DNA of 64,000 nucleotides from Triticum aestivum. Taxonomy: Eukaryota > Streptophyta > Magnoliopsida > Poales > Poaceae. Under the pieces are notes generated by a model, which saw only the letters and a list, made by a program, of their open reading frames with translations, ran no database searches and was not told the DNA's origin. This document shows positions 11,566 through 22,122 of the stretch, in pieces. Position 1 is the stretch's first letter. The number at the start of each line of letters is the position of its first letter. The position numbers were made by a program, and so were the translations under genes. The stretch is from assembly GCF_018294505.1 (NCBI RefSeq), contig NC_057804.1, positions 248,419,099-248,483,098 on the forward strand, in the 5' to 3' direction.

Positions 11566-11997
11566 TGGCGTATGCGCGGCATGCCCCTCTCAGTGCGGGG
11601 CTGGGGGCTGGTGCCCCGACAATCGCCGGACGGACCTCGCCAGGAGCCCGGCCTGGCGCCAATCCGTCCCTAGAAGATGAGCTCAAGACTGACTTCAGCC
11701 AGTCACCATCCACGATCAAGGAAGGAGTGCGGGGCAAGCTGGTTGTGCCCCAGGGGAACTCATGAAGGGAAGACAGCAGGCGCGCAGGCTCAAGGTGCCC
11801 AGCGGGATAGGCCACTTCTCCGACCAACCGAGTGGCAGGGGCGCTGCTCGAGCTCGGCGCGCCAAGGTTCAGCAGCGAGGACGAATCTTGGGGGGATGGC
11901 TCCTTGGCCGTCTCCGCGAATTCGGCAGGAAGGGCCCTGAAAGGCCGCGGTCAGCCAGAACAGAGAAGTAAAGGAGCAAAGAAAAAAGAGGACTCAC

Positions 11998-12131
11998 TCG
12001 TCCATGGCGAAATACTTCCTACGCTTCAACAGGCGGCAGGGGCGATTGTCACCACCCAAGGCCTCCTTCCTCTTGCGGAGGGCCTCGAAGTCTACGCGGA
12101 ACCGGCCTAAGCGCTCGGCGCAGGGGTTGTT
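11998..12131 (-). CDS. Antisense ORF of element C: middle exon
   Basis: A basic, open 134 nt segment (an FRVDFEALRKRKEA stretch near its start) is bordered on the minus strand by CCGCAG (acceptor) and GTGAGT (strong donor). It lies between the transposase-like exon and the coiled-coil exon and fits a spliced gene. Inferred from splice consensus and coding character only. Confidence 0.5.
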
Positions 12132-12179
12132 CTGCGGCATGGAAGAGGTGTCAAGGTGATCAGCGCCAAGGGGACCGGC

Positions 12180-12617
12180 CTAGGGGACACCACCAGGCAC
12201 CGCCTCATGAGGAACGGCCGGGACCTCGGGAGCCGTAGGCCGCAACTCCTCGCCTGCCACTACTCTAGGACGGGCTTCGGGAGATGCAACCTTTGGGGCT
12301 CCGCGTGGCTTCAGCATCTCAACATCATCCCTTTCAGCTCCCGGTGGTTCTTGTCTTCCCGCTCCATCACCTGAGACGGAGCTGCTTTGAGCGACTGGAA
12401 GAGCAACCACAGCGACTGGATTCTCGCGGGGCCCCATGAGGCCAGCCGGGCGCAGCCCCCACTCGTCAAAGCTGGGCATCTGCCTCACGAAATCGGCCCT
12501 GCCCGAATAAAGATACAAGAGGGCACCATCATGTCGAAGGCTGCCCGGGGAAGGATCACCAGTCAGGACCCTAAGCACCGTCCTTAGCGCTTTAGGCGCC
12601 AGGTCCTCCTCCTGAAG
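12180..12617 (-). pseudogene. Antisense ORF of element C: frame continuing after a nonsense codon
   Basis: The frame of the transposase-like exon continues directly past a TAG at 12618-12620 for a further 145 codons, with a composition typical of the variable linker of these proteins (Pro, Glu, Val, Arg). Same frame, no indel. The stop probably replaced a tryptophan codon, so this copy is a pseudogene unless read through. Confidence 0.55.
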
Positions 12618-13523
12618 CTACATGCGGTCTTTGTACCCAGCAAAGTCCCACATCCGACGGGAGTGGCGCTGAAGAGGAGCAATGCAGCGCTGCAGGAACT
12701 CCTTCACCACCTTGGGCGCCATCACATCAAGTGCCCTCAAACTCTCGAAGCGGCGCCAGACGAAGGCGAGCCGGGGGCTCACGAGCAGCTCATGATCCCA
12801 GCCTGAGTTGGGAACAGCAGGCAAGGTTGGGTGCGAGAGCAGGGGGCTGGGCACTCCGACATCCACATACAGCCACCGCTCTCTAAACCTGGCCTCAGGA
12901 AGAGGAAGGCTGAAATCGATCCCTGAAGCAGCCGTCTCCGGCACAGCGAGGAAGCTCACACACCCCAAGCATTGAGTGGGGTCGCTCAGACGCAAAGAGA
13001 AGAAATGGCGCAGCAGGGCAACGGAAGGAGGAATGCCCACCATTGTTTCGCAAACGAAAGCGAAGACAGCCAGGAGGGTAATGGACTCAGGCCCAAGGTG
13101 CATCATGTGGATTTGATAATGGGAGAGCACCGCATTGAAGAAAGCGGAAAAGGGGGGAACCAGACCCACCCACAGGGCATCGGCGAAGAACCGGACCTCT
13201 GTGACGACCCTATCAAAGGAGCCATGGGACGCAGACCAGACCGTGGTCCGGCCGCATTCGTTGAAGATGGTGGCAAGGGCAGAGCGGACCTTGTTCAAGG
13301 CTTCGGGATTGAGTATGATGGACCGGTCAACGGCGAGGGCCACCGCCGGAGGCAAGCGGGACGATGACGCGGGCTTATTCCCCTTTTCCTTCTTTGTTGG
13401 CGCCATGGCAATGGGAAGGGGGGAAGAGTTCGAGTTGGATTGGAGGCGGAGGTTGGAGCCTGAGGAAGAAGGAAGGGCATGAAACACGCGGGCGGTGAAA
13501 GGGGAATGGTTGTGTGCAACCAC
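12618..13523 (-). pseudogene. Antisense ORF of element C: plant 'gypsy-type transposase' domain protein
   Basis: An open frame of 301 codons. Residues about 80-260 resemble the family annotated as putative plant gypsy-type transposon/transposase domain (Transposase_28, PF04195): the FFNAVLSHYQI stretch, a hydrophobic ITLLAVFAFVCE segment and LLRHFFSLR. Despite its name the family has no demonstrated transposase activity and is found in antisense ORFs of Tat-lineage retrotransposons. The likely start is the internal Met before a Lys-rich APTKKEKG segment. The frame ends at a TAG (12618-12620) that looks like a nonsense mutation because coding character continues in frame. Confidence 0.65.
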
Positions 13524-13684
13524 GGGTCCGCCTAGCCGGGCGTGTTATGAGGCATCATGGGGAAGTGGAGACACCCACGTCCAATCAACCGCCACGCGGC
13601 GCCCAAGGCCGTAGGCTGTTGGGGCCCGCGGTGCTTCACACTTGCCCCTTCGCTTCTCTGCTAAGCCAAGTCCGGGCGTGCCTT

Positions 13685-13699
13685 GGGCCCGGGGGCTAC
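13685..13699 (+). other. Polypurine tract of element C
   Basis: GGGCCCGGGGGCTAC directly precedes the TGTCGGCG start of the LTR. It fits a 3' LTR in + orientation. Confidence 0.6.
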
Positions 13700-14662
13700 T
13701 GTCGGCGTTCTGGGAACGGGGGTCCCCAGACTTGCCTTCCTGTGGCGTGGCTCAAGTGGGGGCCAGCGCAGCCCAGCTTCATCAGCTCAAGCTCAAGACC
13801 CTCGCGAGGGGCCAAGCCTCGTGGGGCAGATGACAGGAAGCTTCCTTGGGAGCAGCCTCATCAGGCAGGCTCGCAAGGAGGCGGAGAGATCAAGGCAAGG
13901 GTGCCTCACAAGGAGCCCGTGACGCAAGCCATGACGATTGAGACCAGGCGGGCGCCAGGTAGGCGCCGGCCTGCGCAGTGTCCTTGTTTCCCCTTTGGTG
14001 CAAAGGGGGCAAGCACAGGCCAAGGTATCAGGCAAAGGTTACCGTTTCGGTGCAACAAGACCAAGACCAGCAGAACGGCAGGATGGAGGTCATCGTGGAG
14101 CCCAGGACGGCGTCATCGTCAGAGCCTTTGGCAGCCGAAGACCAACTTTAGTCAGGATAAGTGTACTAGATGTTTCCCTTCAAAATGGCCAATTGTTGGC
14201 GCCCTTCCCGCTCATTATTTGGGAAGAGGCCCAGGGCCTCCCTCTATAAATAGGACTAGACACCACAGAGTAGAGGCATCTAGAATCGAATCGTTCAGAG
14301 AGAGAGAGAGAGAGAAGCGACTGAACTCACCCAAGCAGTTCATCGCGCCAGCTCAAGAACAGCCCCTCGCGAGGCTGTTCTCCCCTTGTACTATTCATCA
14401 TCAGCCCCTGAGGCAATCCACCACACCACACACTGGAGTAGGGTATTACACCACAATGGTGGCCTGAACCAGTATAAATCTCGTGTCCCTTGTGTGTTCT
14501 TCTTTCTAGCCTGGATCCTTTGCGAGACTTCGACACGTGAGCTGGTAGGGGAAAGATCTCCGTGCGCACCCCAGTGTTCGAACCTCAATTGTCTGTCAGA
14601 ACCCAAAATCCGAGAGCCACAGGCAGGCAAATCTGGGTACCCTGGTTCCCAGGATGCCGACA
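13700..14662 (+). repeat. 3' LTR of element C (963 bp)
   Basis: It begins TGTCGGCGTTC and ends ATGCCGACA, an inverted terminal pair. It contains a + strand TATA box (14245-14252), an AG dinucleotide run downstream of it (about 14297-14316) and repeated TCGCGAGG motifs (about 13800 and 14368). Confidence 0.75.
14245..14252 (+). promoter_or_regulatory. TATA box of the element C LTR
   Basis: TATAAATA in a CCTC-TATAAATAGG context, a canonical plant core promoter on the + strand. It supports + orientation of C and an antisense position for the ORF at 10837-13523. Confidence 0.7.
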
Positions 14663-16828
14663 ACTCCAACGTCGTATCTCCTACATGGCCCTCCAGTAGA
14701 GTCGAAGCGACTGGAGGGGGAGTGGCCGAGCCACCGCCGCGTCCTCCTTGGCCCCGAGCACCGCATCAGCCGTGACCATTTCTGCGGCTCCGCCTTGTGC
14801 ACTGGATCCTACCCCTGCATCCTCAGCAGGGGAAGGGATACAATGTCGAGAGGAAGCCCTTGTCTCCGCTGCTGGTGCTCGATCGCACCCTCTTCCCGTC
14901 ACCATGGTGGAAGAGGGATACGAGAAGAAGAAGGAGAGGATGTGTGGGTGAGCCCCTCACGACACCTCTGCGCCTCCTATTTTAGCGGAGCGTCGCTGGG
15001 GGCTGGCTCCTCACCACCCAGGGGGCAACCGCCCCGCTTCGCCTATCTGGTTTGTCTGCGTCACTGACAGCATCCAGATTTGCCAACCACCCTCCTGCGT
15101 AAATCCATGGCACCTTGCCTTCTGCCATGGCGCTCATTCCCGCACCATATGCATCTGTTACCTACCCTACGCAATGCATGCAGCATACATGGCGGAAATG
15201 GCAGGTGTGGAGGGGAGAGTAAAATGGCAATTACCTCCTCCTCCCCCGAGGTCGTGTGCGGGCACTTCAATGAACTTCCCATGAACGTGGGCATCCCCTA
15301 TCCCTTTATGCGGGTAACCCCACAATGTTTGACATTACACGACTTGCGAGGAAACCAGGGATTGATTCAATTCCACGTTAATGAAGAAGCAAAAAACATA
15401 TCAAGGAAGACATGGATCCCGCTGCAGCATGGTCGAGGTGCCCGCCTGTGTATTTGTTGGGGCCTACCCCAACAAAGCCCGGCAGCACATATTGACCAGG
15501 CCCGAGGGCTCCTGTCGGTGCAACAAATATCCATGTTTGTTGACCGGACTCATGCACAGGCATGCTGACGATCATACATCCAACACCAACGTGTAACGCA
15601 AGGCCGAACCAGAGAAGCCTCTCTTCGTCATATCAAGGAGTGCATCAAGAAGAGCAAGATTCCAATGGAAGTGTCCTTCGCTGGTCAGATGAGGCCGACA
15701 AGGTTGATGCAGTAGATAAGAATAGGATCAAGCCGCACCAGCTGTCGGTGCAACATACCCTGGTTGTGTTGCCCTGACTGTGCACGGGCACGGGAACAAG
15801 ATTATGGCACCAGGCCATGCCAGAGTACAAGAGACCAAGATCTTCGAACGACCAGCATACAGAACAAGAGGGTCAAGATCAAGCCAAAGGAGTAATGGGG
15901 CCGAGGAGGTTCGAGGGCAAGCAGATCAACGAGGAGGACGCTGGCGGTCGAAGGTGGAAGAAGAAGGTGATCCAGCGATGTAGCGAAGTTGGGCTCGCGT
16001 GCGTCGGTGTAGGTGACGTAGTTGAGCACGGCATTCCCCCTAGACATGGAGATGCGGTGAGGGGAGTACGATGGCTACACGGGCGACAAGGCAACGACGA
16101 CGGCAGTGCTCAGCTTCACGTCAAAACAAAGAAAAGCGGCGTGAAGGGGGGAGAGGAGTGGAGCTAGGGTTGGCGGGGGTGCTCGGGGCCCTAATCATCA
16201 CGGGGCACCGCCGGATGGCCAGCACATAGACATTCGTGGCATGGACAGCATGCAGGCGCACTCGGCGCCACAATCTCTGCCTTTGTCCAGAGGTAGGGGA
16301 AAAGGCTAGCCATGTGGGTTGTGCCTTGTATAGTGTAAGTGTTGGCTTCACACTGTAGCACTAGGCTTTAGGTGCGCGGTGTGCTTTTCCTTTTAATCTT
16401 TCTGTAATTTAAATAGCTTCTGCTTTGCAATTAATTAGGGCACCATTTGATATTTTTTAGATGTGATATTTACCACATAAATACTTGGCTACATTCTAGG
16501 CTAGGACAAAAAGTCTGGAGCTAAATTGAATTCATTTAATTTATGTGTGTATTTGAATGGGCAAAACAGGTGTTGTTGGCACTGTTTTAATGAGGTTAAG
16601 GGCATTTTAAATATGAAAACATATTGGTTTATGCATGACAAATAGTTACTAAATATTTGAAATATTATGAACAATTTTTCCTGCATGTTTGAAGATGAAA
16701 AAAACTTACTTGCAAATTTAAACTTGAATTTGACTTTGATTTTTATTAAGTGGCAATATGCATAGTAATCATGATGACATGGCATCATTAGCAAGTAATC
16801 AATGTAGCATGACATTGGGGGTGTTACA
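14663..16828 (-). repeat. Partial LTR of element B (minus strand)
   Basis: On the minus strand the segment starts with TGTAACACCCCCAA at 16828, a gypsy LTR terminus. It runs through an AT-rich U3 (about 16380-16828) and then a GC-rich transcribed-looking block (from about 16160 down), the same general layout as elements 1 and 2 but with different sequence. It is interrupted at 14662 by the end of C. No convincing coding sequence; the short ORFs here overlap on both strands. Parts of 14663-15300 could belong to something else. Confidence 0.5.
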
Positions 16829-17243
16829 GATTGTTAGAGATGTTGAAGTCTCGTATTCTAAGATCAAGTACCCTATTGATTTTCTATTTCTTGGTTCTCC
16901 ACAAGATGATTTTTGTCCCATTGTATTTGCTAGACCTTTCCTGAATACAGTTAATGCTAAGATTGATTGCAATAGGGAAACAGTTAGTGTTAATTTTGGT
17001 GATGTATCTCGTGAGTTTAATTTCTCTAAATTTCATAGACAACCACATGATAAAATAATTGCCTAGTAAGGATGAAATCGTTGGTCTTGCTTCTATTGCC
17101 TTACCTCCTACTGATCTGTTACAACAATATTTGCTAGACCATGACAATGATATGCATATGAATGAAAGATATGAACTAGATGAGATACTCTTTAATCAAT
17201 CACCTATCATTAATCATACTTTGCCTGAACTCTTGGAGGTCCT
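16829..17243 (+). pseudogene. Element A (Athila type): protease-region coding fragment
   Basis: Two consecutive coding pieces (16829-17066, then from about 17066 in a shifted frame to 17243). The first contains the conserved C-terminal part of an Athila-type retropepsin region (FARPFLNTVNAKIDCN), which aligns with the same region of D (GRPFLNTAGAVIDCN at 53673-54089). Coding resumes on the far side of D at 57938, showing that D split this element. The left end is cut by the B LTR at 16828. Frameshifted near 17062, so non-functional. Confidence 0.75.
17239..17243 (+). repeat. Left target-site duplication of element D (GTCCT)
   Basis: GTCCT lies immediately before the D LTR start (TGATAACCC) and is repeated exactly at 57933-57937 after the other LTR, 40.7 kb away. 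This proves that the two LTRs belong to one insertion. Confidence 0.9.
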
Positions 17244-18630
17244 TGATAACCCACAAGTAGGGGATCGCAATAGTTTTCGAGGGTAGAGTATTCAACCCAA
17301 ATTTATAGATTCGACACAAGGGGAGCCAAAGAATACTTGCAAGTATTAGCAGCTGAATTGTCAATTCAACCACACATGGAGATTAATTATCTGCAGCAAC
17401 ATGATCAGTAGCAAAGTAGTATGATAGTTTTGATAATAGTAGCAACAGCAATAGTAACAATAACAGTGATAGCAGTAGTTTTGTAACAGTAACAATAGCA
17501 GTAGCAGCAGTAGTAACTTAGCAAGATCAATATGTAGGAAAATCATAGGCATCGGATCGGTGATTCTTTATATGATATTCATCATGAGACAGACATAACC
17601 TAGGATGATACGGCACTAGCTCTAGTTCATAAATATAATGTAGGCATGTATTCTGTAAATAGTCATACGTGCTTATAGAAAGAACTTGCATGACATCTTT
17701 TATCCTACCATCCCGTGGCAGCGGGGTCCTATTGGAAACTAAGGGATATAGAAGCCTCCTTTTAATAGAGACCGAAACAAAGCATTAGCATACGATGAAT
17801 ACATAAGCTCCTCAAACTACGATCATCACCGGGAGTGGTCCGGACTATTGTCACTCCGGGGTTGCCGGATCATAACACGTAGTAGGTGACTATAACTTGC
17901 AAGATCAGATCTAGAACATAGATATAGTTGTGATAACATAAACGGTTCAGATCTGAAATCATGGCACCCAGGCCCAAAGTGACAAGCATTAAGCATGGCA
18001 AAGTCATAGCAACATCAATCTCATAACATAATGGATACTAGGGATCAAGCCCTAACAAAACTAACTTGATTACATGATGAATCTCATCCAACTCCTCACT
18101 GATCAGTGAGCCTACGAAGGAATTATTCACACCCAATGGAGATCATCATGGAATTGGCGATGGAGAAGGGTTGGTGATGATGAAGATCAAAGATCCCCCT
18201 CTCCGGAGTCCCAAACGGACTCCAGATCTAGCCTCCCGGTGAAGAATAGGAGACGGCAGCGGCTTCGTCTCGTGAAATGTGATAATTCTTTCTCCCTGGT
18301 TTTTTTGGAAAAATAGGATTTTATAACATCGGTTTCAGGGTCTGGGGCCCGCTAGGTGGGGACAACCCACTTGGGCGTGCCCTGGTGGGTTGTGCCCACC
18401 CAGGTGCCCCCCTCCTGTGGTTCTTGACTCCAGAAATTATCTTTTATTGTATAAAAATCCTCGCAAAGTTTCATTCCATCCGAGAACTTTTATTTCTGCC
18501 CAAAAACAACACCATGGTAGTTCTGCTGAAAACAGCGTCAGTCCGGGTTAGTTCCATTCAAATCATGCAAATTAGAGTCCAAAACAAGAGGGAAAACATT
18601 AGGAAATGTAGATACAACTGAGACGTGTCA
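17244..18630 (-). repeat. 3' LTR of element D (1387 bp)
   Basis: It reads TGATAACCC...GACGTGTCA on the + strand and matches 56528-57932 with many substitutions and small indels, so it is older than elements 1 and 2. It contains an imperfect CAG/TAG/TAA trinucleotide-rich stretch (about 17400-17520), a TATA box (18319-18325, minus) and a GC-rich inverted repeat (about 18358-18398). Confidence 0.88.
18319..18325 (-). promoter_or_regulatory. TATA box of the element D 3' LTR
   Basis: TATAAAA on the minus strand about 33 nt downstream of the GC-rich inverted repeat at 18358-18398. The homologous site in the other LTR is 57600-57606. Confidence 0.6.
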
Positions 18631-18646
18631 ACTCCCCCAAGCTTAA
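18631..18646 (-). other. Polypurine tract of element D
   Basis: The minus strand reads TAAGCTTGGGGGAGT directly before the 3' LTR. Two similar AAGCTTGGGG motifs occur further inside D (about 19977 and 21142-21152). Confidence 0.75.
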
Positions 18647-18806
18647 ACCTTTGCTTGTCCTCAAGAAATTCAGTTGATAAACTGAAAGTGAAAAAGAAAA
18701 ACTTTACAAACTCTTTTGCTCTTGTTTCCATAAATAAGCTTAAACAACACCTAGGTTTTCAACAAAGATTATAACTAACCATGTCAATAATAACTCTTAA
18801 AAATTA

Positions 18807-19364
18807 GGGCTTTTATCATTTATGCCACCAGTTGTGTCCCACTACTCACTTTTGCCATTAGAAGTTTCAACTACTCAAAAATGCCATCGATCCCTCGGAT
18901 GTTTGCTAAATGCCATTAGATATCTCAAAAATGCCACCGTTCTGTTAGATGTTTGCTCAAAAATGTCATTAGACATTGTTATTTTCACGCCAAACCCCTT
19001 GACCATGTTATATGGCAAAAATAAGCCCAGACCCACTGTTAGTTCTCTCTATCTCACAATGATTAGTGTGGCCCCACTTGTCAGGAGTAAGCAAGCGAAT
19101 AACTTTACAGGAAAATAAGAATGCTGTTGGGATCAAGTGGGCCCCACACTTGATTGTAGTGAGATAGAGGGAGAGCTGGCATGTTGGTTCATAGGTATTT
19201 ATGTCATTATAACGTGGCAAAAGAGATTTGAGATCACAATAATGATGTCTAGTGGCATTTTTGAGCATGTGCCTAACGAAGCTATGGCACTTTTGAGCAG
19301 TTGAAAATTCTAATGGCAAAACTGAGTAGTGGGACACAACTGATGGCATAAATGATAAAAACCC
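18807..19364. mobile_element. Mutator-type MITE with long terminal inverted repeats
   Basis: The two ends are inverted copies over more than 100 bp (outer sequence GGGCTTTTATCATTTATGCC on the left, GGGTTTTTATCATTTATGCC on the right, reverse complement). A perfect 9 bp duplication TAAAAATTA flanks it (18798-18806 and 19365-19373), the size typical of Mutator-like elements. No coding capacity. Several AAAATGCCA motifs repeat inside the arms. It lies in the 3' non-coding part of D. Confidence 0.85.
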
Positions 19365-19373
19365 TAAAAATTA

Positions 19374-21176
19374 TATTAACTCATATCAATGACATAATCA
19401 ACTAGCGAGCAATAATAAGACATCTCAAACAACAACATTTGTCAAAACAACCATGATACAATATGACAATAGTGGTATCTCGCTGGCCCTTTCTGAGACC
19501 GCAAAACATAAATGCAGAACACCTCCAAAGTTCAAGCAGTGACTAAATATTGTAATTCATGGTAGGAAAGATACAGTCATGACGCACCCAACATTAGCTA
19601 CACACAATGCATAAGCATGACAATAGTGCTCTCAGGTTCTAACGCTATTTGAGAAGGTGATGACACAACATAAAAGTAAATAGATAGTCCCTTAGCAGAG
19701 GGAAGCAGTGATTTGCAGAGGTGCCAGAGTTCAAGTTTTTTTTAAAAAGAGGTAAATGGAATTTTGAGACATGCACCCTTCTTGTTTTCTTCGCAACCAC
19801 CAGTTATCAATATCTTCCATGCTAAACACATTAGTAGCGGTTCCCAAGCGATAAAGTAAAGGTTATTGCTCCACAGGAGTTTTTGTTTGATTTTTTACAA
19901 TTGGGACTGGGAATCCCTATTACCGCCCCTTTCTCGTGCAATGGTGAGTGAATTGTAAAAAGACGTATTAGCATCCCCAAGCTTAATTCCTACAATGGTA
20001 AGTTTATTCACTCATACGTAAATTTACTTAGGACGGCAGGGTAATACCACATATAGGTAGGCATGGTGGACTCATCTGAAATAACTTGGGTTTCAGGTTT
20101 TTGCAGCACAAGCAGAATTCCCACTTAGTACAGGCGAAGGCTAGCAAATAGGCTGAGAAGCGGCCAGCTAGAGAGCAACAACGGTCATGAACATGCATTA
20201 TGCATAAGTAACATTGGATACTAGCATGAGTAGGATATGAACACCATGAACATAAATATCTTAGAGGCTATGTTGGTTTTGATTCAAGTACATGCATGAA
20301 CATGTGCCAAGTCAAGCCACTCAAACATTCAGAGGAGGATACCATGTCATCATACTACATCACAATCATTTTAACGCAATGTTGACATCCAAGATAAATC
20401 ATTATCCACTCCTAGCTACTTATGCATGGCGTGAGAAACTATAATCTCTAATTGTCATTACAAATATGTTTGATCATAATAGGATGAATCATGGATACTA
20501 GGTTAAACATATTTACAAAAACAGAACAAGTCGAGTTCATACTCGTTTCTCTCTGCCACGGCATGTTCATCAAGTATCGTCATTATCGCCTTTCACTTGC
20601 ACGACCGAACGATTTGAAAATAATAATAGTGCAAGAGTGTTGTGGACTAAGTTGAAATCTGCAAACATTTTATTCAAAGGGAGAAGACAAGGTAATATAG
20701 ACTCTTTGTCAGATAAACAATAATGCATATGAGAGTCACTCAACATTTTCATTGTGGTCTTCTCCTCGGTATGACTCAATAAAAAGAAAAGAAATTCAGT
20801 GAAACACACTGAAATAGTTTTGGAGTTTTTGGTTTTTGTGAACAAGTAAATAAAAAGGAAAAAGCAAAAACAAGAAAAACTATTTACACGGGAAAGCTCC
20901 CAACAAGCAAAAGAAGAACAAGGAAATCTTTTTGGATTTTCTTTTTAAATACTACAACTAACTACACTAGAAAGAAAAATCAAAAAGAAGCATGAAATAT
21001 TTTTGTATTTTCTCAAAGTTTTTCAAACACACAAGAATAAAGCGAGAAAATAAATTTAGCGTGGATCAATGAAAAAGTGTGAACACCAACAACTGAAATG
21101 AAATGTGTGAACATGAATGTAGTGTCGGTGGAAATACGTACTCCCCCAAGCTTAGGCTTTTGGCCTAACTTGGTAA
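19374..21176 (-). other. 3' non-coding region of element D
   Basis: About 1.8 kb between the downstream ORF stop and the MITE, AT-rich on the minus strand, with A/T homopolymer stretches (20840-21010) and two extra polypurine-like AAGCTTGGGG motifs (about 19977 and 21142). No open frame over about 90 codons and no motif I recognise. Confidence 0.6.
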
Positions 21177-21264
21177 TCACCAGTCGTAGAAGCCATGGGG
21201 TCCTATGTTAAAATGCTGAGGAGCGGGCACATGTGGATCCCACTGCTGAGGTTCCCCCTCCTAT
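21177..21264 (-). pseudogene. Element D downstream ORF, C-terminal segment
   Basis: The minus strand has an open frame ending in a Gln/Pro/His-rich tail (HFNIGPHGFYDW, then TGA at 21177-21179). It continues the ORF interrupted at 34877 by insertion of F. Function unknown; the ORF occupies the env-like position of Athila elements. Confidence 0.55.
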
Positions 21265-22106
21265 TGTAGGGTGGAGACCCTAAGCGTAGATCTTTCACGA
21301 ATTGGAGGGGAATCCACGAAGAACACGAAGAACAAGAGGGGAAATCACAAGAAGAAAACACTCAAGAGCAAGTCCAATCACACATCCACTAGACTCACAA
21401 TCACACAAGACCCACAAAGGTACAAGAACAACAAGGGGGTCTTGAATCCCTAAGGATCTTCTCCAATGGAGGCCTTGAATTCCATGGAGTCTTCTCCCTC
21501 AAGAGGAAACCCACAATGGGAGATACATGAGCTAAGCTTTAATGTCTAGTTCTAATCTTAGCTAACCCTAAACCTGAGAGGAGCATGGAATGTATAGTCT
21601 AGGGGCGAAGGGGTATGGGCCTCGGTGGTTACATGGGCGTTTTAGCCCGATTCGTAGCGAAACAGGGTGGACTGGACAGTCCGGTGGTAAGGACCGGACA
21701 TTTCGGTGAGGACAGATGCAATTTTGGGTGCCACCGGATTGTCCGCTGTGGGGACCGGACTATCCCGTAGTGCAATTTCGGTGCGATCGGACTGTCCGCT
21801 ATGAGGACCGGACTATCCGGTAGTGCAATTTTTGCACTCTTCCTTTTCTTCGTCTTGACACTTCCGGTCACTCTTGGGTCTTGGGGTCCTTCTCCTTGGC
21901 CTCCAGGAAGCTTCCTAGCTGCTTGGTGGCGGTTGCCCTCGTACCTAATGATGCACAATGTTCCATGGTGAGGTAGCAACCAAGTCCAATGTATATTAAT
22001 GTAAATCTCGAAGAGGAGCGGGTTCGCCTTAAGTCCGGTAGGTCCACTTGGGGCTTGAGGTGCTATGAAGGTGTACAAGGAGATGGTCGTAGGATGCTCC
22101 GCATCA
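21265..22106 (-). repeat. 3' LTR of element F (842 bp)
   Basis: It starts TGTAGGGTG and ends GCTCCGCATCA on the + strand. It matches 33967-34876, which has about 70-85 extra bases near 34145-34225. It contains a cluster of CGGAC-N-GTCCG-like near-palindromes (21668-21826). The accessory ORF of F reads from the interior through the polypurine tract into this LTR and stops at 21629. Confidence 0.88.
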
Positions 22107-22122
22107 TCCCCTCCCCCTTGGC
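22107..22122 (-). other. Polypurine tract of element F
   Basis: The minus strand reads GCCAAGGGGGAGGGGA immediately before the 3' LTR. It is also part of the accessory ORF frame (Gly-rich QGGGDD). Confidence 0.75.

Larger units (their letters stand above)
10827..14662 (+). mobile_element. Element C: 3' portion of a Tat-lineage Ty3/gypsy element with an antisense ORF
   Basis: A 3' LTR (13700-14662) with a + strand TATA box is preceded by a G-rich tract ending GGGGGCTAC, the usual polypurine tract next to TGTCGG-type grass LTRs. The upstream interior carries a spliced ORF on the opposite strand. Tat-lineage elements (Grande, RIRE2 and relatives) are known to carry antisense ORFs between pol and the 3' LTR, and this layout fits. 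The pol region is absent: G interrupts C at 10826/10827. Confidence 0.7.

Noticed and set aside
11028..11765. Plus-strand ORF of 245 codons overlapping the coiled-coil exon
   Set aside because: Shadow of the minus-strand coding region; low-complexity Pro/Arg/Ser product without a recognisable domain.
14663..15300. Possible host gene on the minus strand (ORF 14905-14681, GC-rich)
   Set aside because: No domain, no splice structure that extends it, and it lies between a retrotransposon LTR end and a likely LTR of element B.
17361..17552. Leucine/tyrosine-rich ORF over the trinucleotide-rich stretch of the D LTR
   Set aside because: Translation of an imperfect CAG/TAG/TAA repeat; the other LTR copy (about 56700-56810) does not keep the frame.
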